From assembly GCA_023145395.1 (NCBI GenBank), contig JAGLDW010000081.1, forward strand, positions 1 to 6,335: 6,335 nucleotides of DNA, given 5' to 3'. How positions within the stretch are numbered: the first letter of the stretch is position 1; every line of letters starts with the position of its first letter. Positions 1 through 6,335 of this stretch are shown in pieces. Both the position numbers and the translations under genes were made by a program. The DNA is from Lentisphaeria bacterium (GTDB taxonomy: Bacteria; Verrucomicrobiota; Lentisphaeria; Oligosphaerales; Lenti-02). The notes beneath the pieces were generated by a model. The model ran no database searches, was not told where the DNA came from, and saw nothing but the letters and a program-made list of their open reading frames with translations.

Positions 1-2354
1 AAATCGAGACCGAACTCCTGGAGCTGCAGAAAACAGCCACTTCAAAAACAGACCTTGAGAGGATCACCTCCAGGATCGAAGCGCTCAAACGCCTCCTTGT
101 CAGGCAGCATCCGCTGCTGAGCAGGCAACCGCTCTGCTTCGTGGAGCGGCAGCAGTATCTCAAAGACCATCACAACACAGCCACGCTCTTCCAGAAGGGA
201 GAAATCAACGCGGGCAGTTTTCGTGGTGGAGGAGCGCTGAAAGCTCTGGACACGCAAACGGGGCAATGCCGGACAATCCTCAAAACCGACACGGGAGTGA
301 TCCGAGATCCGGAAATGAGCTTTGACGGCAGACGGGTCCTCTTCTCCATGCGCCGCGACAAGGACGACGACTATCACATCTACGAAATCGGGAGCGACGG
401 ATCCGAGTTGCGCCAGTTGACTCGCCTGTCCGGCATCTCGGACATCGATCCTCTCTATCTTCCCGACGGCGGCATCGTCTTCTCCTCCACCCGCGAGCCC
501 AAGTACTGCATGTGCAATCGCCACATCATGTGCAATCTCTTTCGCATGGACGGCGACGGCGTGAACATCCGGCAGATCGGCAAGAGCACGCTCTTCGAGG
601 GACATAGTTCGCTGCTCTCCGACGGCCGGATTCTCTACGACCGCTGGGAATATGTCGATCGCAATTTCGGCGATGCCCAGGGCCTGTGGACGGTGAACCC
701 CGACGGCACCAACCACGCCGTGTACTGGGGAAACAACACAGCATCCCCGGGAGGAGTTCTCGAAGGCCGCCAAATCCCCGGCACACAGCAAATCGTCTGC
801 ACTCTTGGTTCCTGCCACGACCGTCCGTGGGGCGCCATCGGGATCATCGACCGGGCCGTGGGAATCGATGGACCAAAACCAATCCTCCGCACCTGGCCAG
901 CCACTGCGCACAAGCTGGCGGGCACGGGGAACTACGACCAGTTCAAACGCGTGTCCCCAAAGTACGAGGATCCCTATCCCCTGTCTGAAAAATACTTCCT
1001 CTGCGCGAGAACAGTCGGGGACGGGGACCGGACCGCCATTTTCCTTGTCGATGTCTTCGGCAACGACCTGCTGGTGCACGAGAGCGACACCGGATGCTTC
1101 GACCCAATGCCATTGGCCCCTCGGGCGAAGCCCCCCATCATCCCCGCGCGTCGGAACTACCGGAACCAGGACGGCTTCCTGTACGTGGCCGATGTCCACG
1201 AAGGCACGCACATGGCTGGCGTGAAACGCGGATCGGCAGCCTTTTTGCGCGTGATCGAATCCCCGGAGAAGCGGTACTGGTCCAGCGCCTCTTGGGGAGG
1301 GCAAGGAGTGCACTGTCCCGCCATGAACTGGCATAGTTTTGAGAACAAGCGCATCCTGGGGACAGTCCCGGTCGCCGCGGATGGGTCTGCATACGTGCAA
1401 GTGCCGGCAGACCGGTTTGTGTTCTTCCAGCTACTCGATAAGCGCGGCATGATGATTCAGTCGATGCGAAGTGGCACCATGGTCCAGTCCGGAGAAACAA
1501 CAGGCTGCATTGGCTGCCACGAACCCAGGCTGGCGGCGCCGCGACCCGGCAAGCGCCACGCACTGCGGGCCGCCGAACAACCACCAGCCACCCTCGACGG
1601 CTGGTATGGCGCCCCGCGCGTCATCAGCTTCCAGAAGGAAATCCAGCCCATCTTCGACCGCAACTGCGTGTCCTGCCATGATTTCGGGAAGCCGGCAGGA
1701 AAGAAACTGCTGCTGGCTGGCGATCGGGAAATCACTTTCTGCGCATCCTACGTGGACCTATGGCGCACCAAGGCAATACGCTGCGTGGGCGGCGGACCGG
1801 CGGCCGTTCAGCAAGCCTACTCCTGGGGCAGTCACGCGAGCAAGCTGATCAAGGTGCTGGACAAGGGACACAACAACGTCAAGCTCTCCCCCGAGGAGCG
1901 CGCGCGGCTGGTGACCTGGATCGATCTGAACGCGCCATACTACCCGACCTACGCCTCTGCCTATCCGAACAATCTGACCGGGCGATGCCCCTTGAACAAG
2001 GCCCAGTTGGCACAGCTCTCGGCACTCACAAATACCAATTTTTCGGCATTGGCGCGCCATAGCAAGAAGCAACGAGTCACGCTAAGTTTCGATCGCCCCG
2101 AGCTCAGTCCCTGCCTCTTGCCCCTCGGAGAGAATCCAACGGCGCATGCGCAAGCGCTCGCGGTCATCCGCACCGGCCAAGCCGCGCTGCAAGCGCGTCC
2201 CCGCGCGGACATGGATGATTTCGTGCCGTGTCAGAAAGATGCGGAACGCCTCTGCAAGTATGCGGCGAGCCAAGCACGCGAGAAGGCGAACCGGCAAGCC
2301 GTAATTGCTGGCGGGAAACGCTACGACACTGACTCCGTACCTGTGGAGGACTAG
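1..2354 (+). CDS. HzsA-related PD40 beta-propeller / diheme c-type cytochrome-like protein (5' end outside window)
   Basis: The reading frame is open from base 3 to the TAG at 2352-2354, so the gene begins upstream. The GTG at 141 lies inside it, because the preceding codons already read as family sequence (HPLLSRQPLCFVERQQY). Residue numbers below count from that GTG. A beta-propeller of WD40-like/PD40 repeats covers about 50-330, with blade motifs such as DPEMSFDGRRVLFSM, the Cys-rich KYCMCNRHIMCNLF (121-134) and GSCHDRPWG. Two CxxCH heme motifs follow: CIGCH at 456-460 (bases 1506-1520) and CVSCH at 509-513 (bases 1665-1679), the latter preceded by the cytochrome-like EIQPIFDRNC. The tail holds the conserved-looking WIDLNAPYYPTY and RPELSPC. 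A propeller followed by two hemes matches the alpha subunit of hydrazine synthase and its many relatives in non-anammox PVC bacteria, whose reaction is unknown. It is probably a periplasmic redox protein, but its signal peptide would lie outside the window. Hydrazine synthesis is not supported by the context. Confidence 0.9.
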   Translation, partial: IETELLELQKTATSKTDLERITSRIEALKRLLVRQHPLLSRQPLCFVERQQYLKDHHNTATLFQKGEINAGSFRGGGALKALDTQTGQCRTILKTDTGVIRDPEMSFDGRRVLFSMRRDKDDDYHIYEIGSDGSELRQLTRLSGISDIDPLYLPDGGIVFSSTREPKYCMCNRHIMCNLFRMDGDGVNIRQIGKSTLFEGHSSLLSDGRILYDRWEYVDRNFGDAQGLWTVNPDGTNHAVYWGNNTASPGGVLEGRQIPGTQQIVCTLGSCHDRPWGAIGIIDRAVGIDGPKPILRTWPATAHKLAGTGNYDQFKRVSPKYEDPYPLSEKYFLCARTVGDGDRTAIFLVDVFGNDLLVHESDTGCFDPMPLAPRAKPPIIPARRNYRNQDGFLYVADVHEGTHMAGVKRGSAAFLRVIESPEKRYWSSASWGGQGVHCPAMNWHSFENKRILGTVPVAADGSAYVQVPADRFVFFQLLDKRGMMIQSMRSGTMVQSGETTGCIGCHEPRLAAPRPGKRHALRAAEQPPATLDGWYGAPRVISFQKEIQPIFDRNCVSCHDFGKPAGKKLLLAGDREITFCASYVDLWRTKAIRCVGGGPAAVQQAYSWGSHASKLIKVLDKGHNNVKLSPEERARLVTWIDLNAPYYPTYASAYPNNLTGRCPLNKAQLAQLSALTNTNFSALARHSKKQRVTLSFDRPELSPCLLPLGENPTAHAQALAVIRTGQAALQARPRADMDDFVPCQKDAERLCKYAASQAREKANRQAVIAGGKRYDTDSVPVED

Positions 2355-2430
2355 GGGGCCTAGCTTACCATTTTGGCGAGAGAGTCGGACGGTCAAGCGC
2401 AAGGCACGAGAAGGGAGCAGACCCGTGGCT

Positions 2431-3084
2431 CTACTCGGTGCTCATTGTGGAGATGAAGGCGTCCGCCTCTCGGATCGATGCCTCCATCTCGCGAATCAGA
2501 GCGCCGATGTCCTGCTCCACGGTGGCCACTTCGTTCTGCAGGGATGCGATCGCCCGGGCATTCAGATTGTGCTTGAGGAAAAGCACCTGATCCCGGAACG
2601 CATCCAGAACGGGATCGATCTTCTTCTCCGCGCGCTTCATGGCGCCGATCAACTGCGTGTACCGGGAGCGGGTGTTTCGAAGTTTGCTTTCGCTGGCGCG
2701 TCGGAGACTGCGGCTCGTGTATTGCTCCAGTTCCTCCTCCCATTCCTCGAACAGAGCCTCCGCCACACGCTCCACATCGTCAATACGCTTGCTGACGTCC
2801 GCCGCACTCTCCTCGCTGGCCTCCAGTTCCGAACTCAGAGACGCGTACTTCGCCTGCAGGTTGCCTCCGTCCACCTTGACCACGGCCATGAACTCGTCGA
2901 GCGCAGACTGGAACTGCTCCTTGGTCTCCTCCTGGCTGTCCCGCGCCTTCTCCACCCGATCCACCAGAATGTCCCGCTTGTGAACCCCAAACTTCTCCAT
3001 CGCCCCGAAATACATGGACTGACATCCAGTCAAGACCAGGATGGAGAGAGAAACGACGATGCTACGCTGAATGGCTCTTGTCAT
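2431..3084 (-). CDS. DUF2959 family coiled-coil lipoprotein
   Basis: This 217-residue protein has a lipoprotein signal: a charged start (MTRAIQR), a hydrophobic stretch at 8-19 and a lipobox LTGC with the acylated Cys at 21. Gln-Ser follows the Cys, with no Asp at +2, which in proteobacterial terms favours the outer membrane. The mature part matches the DUF2959 family from memory: FGAMEKFGVHKRDILVDRV (26-44), a long acidic helix with LFEEWEEELEQY (111-122), and FLKHNLNARAIASLQ (169-183). Nearly all of 35-215 is predicted by eye to be alpha-helical coiled coil, rich in Glu, Ala, Arg and Lys. The family's function is unknown; a periplasmic or envelope structural role is inferred. The length is normal for the family and the gene looks intact. 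ATG at 3084 is chosen because it gives a complete signal peptide and has a good ribosome binding site 8 bases upstream. It lies 205 bases downstream of the hydrolase-like gene on the same strand. Confidence 0.92.
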   Translation of the reverse strand: MTRAIQRSIVVSLSILVLTGCQSMYFGAMEKFGVHKRDILVDRVEKARDSQEETKEQFQSALDEFMAVVKVDGGNLQAKYASLSSELEASEESAADVSKRIDDVERVAEALFEEWEEELEQYTSRSLRRASESKLRNTRSRYTQLIGAMKRAEKKIDPVLDAFRDQVLFLKHNLNARAIASLQNEVATVEQDIGALIREMEASIREADAFISTMSTE

Positions 3085-3092
3085 TGCACAAG

Positions 3093-3098
3093 TTCTCC
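3093..3098 (-). promoter_or_regulatory. Ribosome binding site of the DUF2959 gene
   Basis: On the minus strand GGAGAA stands 8 bases before the ATG at 3084. The spacing is ideal and supports this start codon. Confidence 0.7.
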
Positions 3099-3152
3099 AA
3101 TTTCTCTATCCAGAAAATGCGGCACCATATACAACCGTCGAAATGTGCCACT

Positions 3153-3180
3153 ACAATACGACCCGATTTCCTCTTCGCAA
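3153..3180 (-). promoter_or_regulatory. Weak candidate sigma70-type promoter for the DUF2959 gene
   Basis: In the 205-base gap 3085-3289, the minus strand reads TTGCGA (3175-3180), a 16-base spacer, then TATTGT (3153-3158). This resembles -35 and -10 boxes and would start transcription near 3146, about 60 bases before the start codon. The gap is about 50% GC by hand count, visibly lower than the flanking genes, as expected for a promoter region. The match is imperfect and PVC promoter consensus is poorly known, so read-through from the upstream gene is an equal possibility. I see no convincing gene, terminator or repeat in the rest of the gap. Confidence 0.2.
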
Positions 3181-3289
3181 AACTGCTCAGCACCCCGCCT
3201 GTCCAAGAAAGATGGTGCCCATCGACGAGTGATGATATGCTTGCAGTGGTGGTGGGAATCAGCATGGCCTGGAACCAGTCCATCCACAA

Positions 3290-5221
3290 TCACGGTTTAT
3301 CCGTGCTCTTCTGCCACTCCCGCAAGGTGTCCAGAATCGCTTCTTCCCAGCAGTCAGGATAGATGAGGTTGGCCAGTTCGTGATAGGTGCTGCCAGCGCT
3401 GGTGGGGTTGTCCAGCAGCGCCCGGAATCCACTCCGCATTCCGCCCAGGCACTTCTCGTAGGTCTTGCCGTGGATGCCGCCCCAGGTCGTTACCCGGACC
3501 TTGTCGTCCGAAAGAAGCCGCCAGTGGTTCAGGTCCGCCGCCGGGCTTCCCATGATGCATAGTTCGTCCACGATCCCTTCGCGAGCGAGAGTGTCGGCAT
3601 CGACGTACATCCAGCTGGCTTGTATCGGGTCGGCAATGCTCTCCGACGTCATCATCACAATCTTCTTGCCTGCCGCAGAGGCAATCTCTTTGGCCTCCCG
3701 CAGAAACTGAGTGAAGAAATCGGCCTTGAGCTGCACAAAGCGCATCTCGTCGAGAGTATCCGGCTTGCTCTCCCGCGGATCTTTGCCGTACTTCCTCTTG
3801 TAGGCCTCGATCACCGGCTTGTTGAACCCATAGCCACGCGCACCTTCGTTGCCGCCCCCCGACCCGCGCCCCGGCCACGGCGAATGCGAACGCGGCGAGA
3901 AGATGATGCCCTCAATGTCGTATTCGCAGAGCTCGCGCACTTGATCGAGGCGATATTTTCGCACCTCCGGATAGGCGTAGCACGGCACTCCCGGCACGTG
4001 CTTCTTGCCGTCACGACTCACCCACGTGTACTCGGGGTGTTTCTGGAAGAACTCCTCCTCGGTGGCGTAGTAGAGACTGTCGAACGACGTCACCCACGCG
4101 TAGCAGCGCATTCGGTGCTTGCGCGCGTATTTGGCACAGGAGGCAAGCGGATCGATCTGCCGCATCACCGCCGCCATTCGCGGGATCTCCGAGGGAATGC
4201 TGGCACAGCACCCATCGATCATGTCGCGTCCCTCGTATTTGGTGAAAACATTCTCGTAGGCGGGTGACATGACCTTGGTGTGATAGCAGGCGGCGCCGCA
4301 CACCGAGACGCGGAAGAACACGCGGTCGTGCCCGAAATGCGCGCACAACGCCATGAGTCGGTCCATCTCCGCATCGCTGTCGCGCAGATCCCAGGTGTCG
4401 GTGCCGATGCAAATGTCGAAGAAATCCAGATTGGTGGTGAGTTCCTTGCCGGTCAGCTCCAGCACGGACTTGCCGAGGATCCGTGGCGCGGGAGGAATCG
4501 GCTCGCGCTTGGCCACAGGGGCAACCGGCGCGTCGGTGAGATGCGACACTGGCTCGATCTTCAGCTCGTCGATGGCGCCGCGCATCCAGCTGTGCCCCTG
4601 CTCGGAACCAACCCAGAACACCTCTCCAAACGTCTCGGGAAACTGCGTGCCCTTCGCCTGAGCCACCTTGACCCCGTCGATGAAGAACTGCGCCATGCCC
4701 ATGCCCTTGTCGGCGGTGCAGACAATCTCGTGCCAGGTCCCGGGCTGCCACTGCAGCGGTCCCGTGGCCATCGAGAACCAATCGCCGCCGAAGTTCTTCC
4801 CCTTCGCACTGCCCTTGGCGTCGCTGATGAAAAAGACAAAGCTGTTGCTGCCGGCACGCTTCTGGATGCCGATCCGGTTCTTCATATTGGGCGTTTCGTG
4901 GTGGAAATACACCAGCCGCCGATAGAAGTAGTCGCTCAGCGCCTTCTCGTGCCGGACTCGCAGCGAAATGGTGAAGGCCTCCGGATGGAGCGGTGCAGCC
5001 GGATAGGACAGCGCTGCGGGACGCTCGATCAGCACGGCGCGCCCGTCAAGCCCTTCTGTGAAACGAACGTTGTCGGCCTTGACCGGCACCGTCCCTGCCT
5101 CGTCCGCCAATGTGCCGTCGAACCTGCAGCGAAAGCCATCCATCTCCTTGTCTCCCGCAATGGCAGCAAGAGTCATGCAGCAGGCTGCCGCAACACCGGC
5201 AAGCGCTTGAATCCGCGTCAT
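3290..5221 (-). CDS. Secreted LamG-like / glycoside-hydrolase-like (family 10-type barrel) protein
   Basis: This 643-residue protein starts with a signal peptide, a hydrophobic stretch at about 5-22 with likely cleavage after AIA (20-22), so it is exported. Residues 28-225 look like a concanavalin A/LamG-type jelly roll (Laminin_G_3): GTWHEIVCTADKG (161-173), FFIDGVKVA (179-187) and RGAIDELKI (214-222) are the typical C-terminal strands. A Pro-rich linker (231-248) follows. Residues 265-635 look like a TIM barrel of the glycosyl-hydrolase-like family 10 type, with strand-like segments RCYAWVTSF (372-380), IEGIIFSPRSHS (436-447), KKIVMMTSES (519-528) and VDELCIMGSP (551-560). An extracellular or periplasmic role in binding or cleaving polysaccharide is inferred; the substrate cannot be read. 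Where many barrel hydrolases of this type carry an acidic pair after the fourth strand (FDDY-like), this one has FSPRSHS, so activity is uncertain. The start codon overlaps the stop of the upstream gene by four bases (ATGA) and has a strong ribosome binding site. Confidence 0.85.
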   Translation of the reverse strand: MTRIQALAGVAAACCMTLAAIAGDKEMDGFRCRFDGTLADEAGTVPVKADNVRFTEGLDGRAVLIERPAALSYPAAPLHPEAFTISLRVRHEKALSDYFYRRLVYFHHETPNMKNRIGIQKRAGSNSFVFFISDAKGSAKGKNFGGDWFSMATGPLQWQPGTWHEIVCTADKGMGMAQFFIDGVKVAQAKGTQFPETFGEVFWVGSEQGHSWMRGAIDELKIEPVSHLTDAPVAPVAKREPIPPAPRILGKSVLELTGKELTTNLDFFDICIGTDTWDLRDSDAEMDRLMALCAHFGHDRVFFRVSVCGAACYHTKVMSPAYENVFTKYEGRDMIDGCCASIPSEIPRMAAVMRQIDPLASCAKYARKHRMRCYAWVTSFDSLYYATEEEFFQKHPEYTWVSRDGKKHVPGVPCYAYPEVRKYRLDQVRELCEYDIEGIIFSPRSHSPWPGRGSGGGNEGARGYGFNKPVIEAYKRKYGKDPRESKPDTLDEMRFVQLKADFFTQFLREAKEIASAAGKKIVMMTSESIADPIQASWMYVDADTLAREGIVDELCIMGSPAADLNHWRLLSDDKVRVTTWGGIHGKTYEKCLGGMRSGFRALLDNPTSAGSTYHELANLIYPDCWEEAILDTLREWQKSTDKP

Positions 5222-6335
5222 GGCGCCGTCTCCTTCTCAAGCAGAACCCGAAACACCCATGTGTGCTTGCCGTACTTGTAGCGACAACTCCAGGCCGCTC
5301 CGCGCTCCGTCGCGCCATTCTTGATCATGCGCCACACGTAATTGCCTTCCGGATGCGTTGCGGGGGGCAGATGGATCCAGTAGCGCTGCCCTTTGCGAAG
5401 CGGCACTGGGGGATCGAACCGCGCGCTGACCCAGCGGTACGCGGGAGCATGGCCAAAATCCAATGTCTCGATCACAGTTTTCCCGAGGATCTCCTTCGTC
5501 GGCTTGCCATCCGCATCCGGTCGAAGCTCCACGCGCAACGGCGGCGGAAGCTCCCCTTTGCAGCCACGCAACGCCGCGTACACCTGCACCAGCGGGCATG
5601 CGCCATCGCGCGATGGCACGAAACTCTGCGCCACACCGTGCACAGTCGCTAGGTCGTCGCACTTCTCCGCTGCCGCCTCCTGATCCACCACAAACTCGCC
5701 ACGTGCAATCGCCGCCTCCAGTTCCGTACGCAGCGTCTGCTCGTGTTCCCAGGCGGCCACGGCTTGGCGCACCCCGTTGAGGAGCGTCTCGGGATTTCCA
5801 CCGAGAAGCCACAGGGAATCGCATGTCGGATTGGCGAACGTTTTCCGCGTGACGTGCTGTAGCAGCCCGGCAACCTGGTTCGGTTTGAGCGCGCGCTCGT
5901 CAAACCCCGCGCCCGCCTGCAGAGGTGCAGCTCGAAGCAACTTCAGACGGTGGTAGTTGAACCTTGTCCCGCCCCGGATACAGACCGTGTCCAGCGTCCC
6001 ATCGCGAATCAGGTCGCGAACAGGCACGTACAGGCTCCGCGCGCTCTCGGGCGTCGTCTCGGAAAAATCGATCACAACTGCCAGGCGGCATCCGCCTCCC
6101 AAAGCCCGTTTGCGTTGCCGGACAACCTCCGCGAGGGCATCCCCTTCGCGCTTGAGCGCGAGAAGCCCGGTAAAATCCGCCTTTGGGCGGCTAGTGCCAG
6201 TGCCTGGAGGAAAAACCAACACAAGACCGACCATGCCGCGCGGCACCGTTCCCGGAATGCCGTGCAGATCATTGCGGCCACCAATCTCCACCCCTAGCCA
6301 GAGCGTGAAATCCAGAGCTTGCGCCCGCGTCGCCA
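5218..6335 (-). CDS. Hydrolase-like protein, C-terminal part: barrel-like region plus beta-sandwich-like domain (5' end outside window)
   Basis: The frame is open to the right edge. The GTG at 6291 is probably not the start, because the 14 codons before it are open and read ATRAQALDFTLWLG, which looks like the core of a folded domain. At least 371 residues are present. Numbering from that GTG, residues 1-185 alternate strand-like and helical segments (GLVLVFP 22-28, CRLAVVIDFSE 68-78, LDTVCIRGG 100-108, CDSLWLLGGNPE 157-168). This is compatible with the last strands of a TIM barrel, as in glycoside-hydrolase-like proteins, but the family is not certain. Residues 208-352 form a separate Trp/Tyr-rich, strand-dense domain (VAQSFVPS, RYWIHLPP, YVWRMIKNG, HTWVFRVLL) resembling the beta-sandwich modules at the ends of secreted PVC hydrolases, perhaps carbohydrate-binding. 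It lies directly upstream of the LamG/hydrolase-like gene, overlaps it by four bases and probably shares its transcript and pathway. Any signal peptide would be outside the window. Confidence 0.75.
   Translation of the reverse strand, partial: ATRAQALDFTLWLGVEIGGRNDLHGIPGTVPRGMVGLVLVFPPGTGTSRPKADFTGLLALKREGDALAEVVRQRKRALGGGCRLAVVIDFSETTPESARSLYVPVRDLIRDGTLDTVCIRGGTRFNYHRLKLLRAAPLQAGAGFDERALKPNQVAGLLQHVTRKTFANPTCDSLWLLGGNPETLLNGVRQAVAAWEHEQTLRTELEAAIARGEFVVDQEAAAEKCDDLATVHGVAQSFVPSRDGACPLVQVYAALRGCKGELPPPLRVELRPDADGKPTKEILGKTVIETLDFGHAPAYRWVSARFDPPVPLRKGQRYWIHLPPATHPEGNYVWRMIKNGATERGAAWSCRYKYGKHTWVFRVLLEKETAP
5230..5235 (-). promoter_or_regulatory. Ribosome binding site of the LamG/hydrolase-like gene
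   Basis: On the minus strand AAGGAG lies 8 bases before the ATG at 5221, inside the last codons of the upstream gene. It fixes the start codon and, with the ATGA overlap, points to translational coupling. Confidence 0.75.

Noticed and set aside
42..1400. Long open frame (452 codons) on the minus strand opposite the HzsA-related gene.
   Set aside because: It is antisense to a gene with clear domain motifs, has no recognisable domain of its own, and long antisense frames are common in GC-rich coding DNA.
2351..2363. Inverted repeat CTAGG-GGG-CCTAG at the end of the HzsA-related gene, considered as a terminator.
   Set aside because: The stem is only 5 bp and includes the stop codon, and no T-run follows on either strand. 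The 76-base convergent gap shows no other hairpin, so termination there is unresolved.
3121..3219. Eight-base inverted repeat GGCACCAT / ATGGTGCC separated by 83 bases in the gap upstream of the DUF2959 gene.
   Set aside because: A match of this length within about 200 bases is expected by chance fairly often, and the spacing is too wide for an operator.
3062..3293. Two short minus-strand frames (70 and 75 codons) in the gap between the DUF2959 and LamG/hydrolase-like genes.
   Set aside because: They overlap each other and the DUF2959 start, have no recognisable family, and the region's lower GC fits a non-coding spacer.
3291..3305. Hairpin CACGG-TTTAT-CCGTG at the end of the LamG/hydrolase-like gene.
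   Set aside because: It has a 5-bp stem lying within the coding end and no T-run downstream on the minus strand, so it is not a credible terminator.
2305..3366. 353-codon plus-strand frame spanning the convergent gap and the DUF2959 gene.
   Set aside because: It runs antisense through the whole DUF2959 gene, which has a signal peptide, lipobox and family motifs; its own protein has low-complexity Leu/His/Arg composition typical of a shadow frame.
4280..5281. 333-codon plus-strand frame opposite the LamG/hydrolase-like gene.
   Set aside because: It is antisense to a gene with a signal peptide and LamG motifs and has no recognisable domain.

Overview
The window suggests a member of the Planctomycetota–Verrucomicrobiota–Lentisphaerota (PVC) group or a close relative. 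It is a GC-rich, gene-dense stretch that combines an HzsA-related beta-propeller/cytochrome protein, a secreted LamG–glycoside-hydrolase-like protein and a DUF2959 lipoprotein. This assignment rests on protein families I recognise, not on a search. Nothing indicates a plasmid, phage or other mobile element.

Layout: the left third (1-2354, + strand) is one long gene that enters the window already in frame. It encodes an HzsA-related protein with a PD40-type beta-propeller followed by two c-type heme motifs (CIGCH and CVSCH). It converges, across a 76-base gap, on a block of three genes that all read leftward on the minus strand. In transcription order these are: the 3' part of a gene entering from the right edge (5218-6335), which has a barrel-like region and a C-terminal beta-sandwich-like domain; a 643-residue secreted protein with an N-terminal LamG-like domain and a C-terminal glycosidase-type barrel (3290-5221); and a DUF2959 coiled-coil lipoprotein (2431-3084).

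The first two minus-strand genes overlap by four bases (ATGA), and the second has a strong Shine-Dalgarno sequence inside the end of the first. They are therefore probably translated together and may act in one extracytoplasmic carbohydrate-related process. A 205-base, lower-GC gap separates them from the DUF2959 gene, which has its own ribosome binding site and perhaps its own promoter. No shared function links the HzsA-related gene to the minus-strand block; they are simply convergent neighbours.

I found no RNA gene, CRISPR array, insertion sequence or clear rho-independent terminator. The most unusual elements are the HzsA-related cytochrome, with no other hydrazine synthase component visible, and the coupled pair of hydrolase-like proteins, in which the usual catalytic acidic residues are not obvious.
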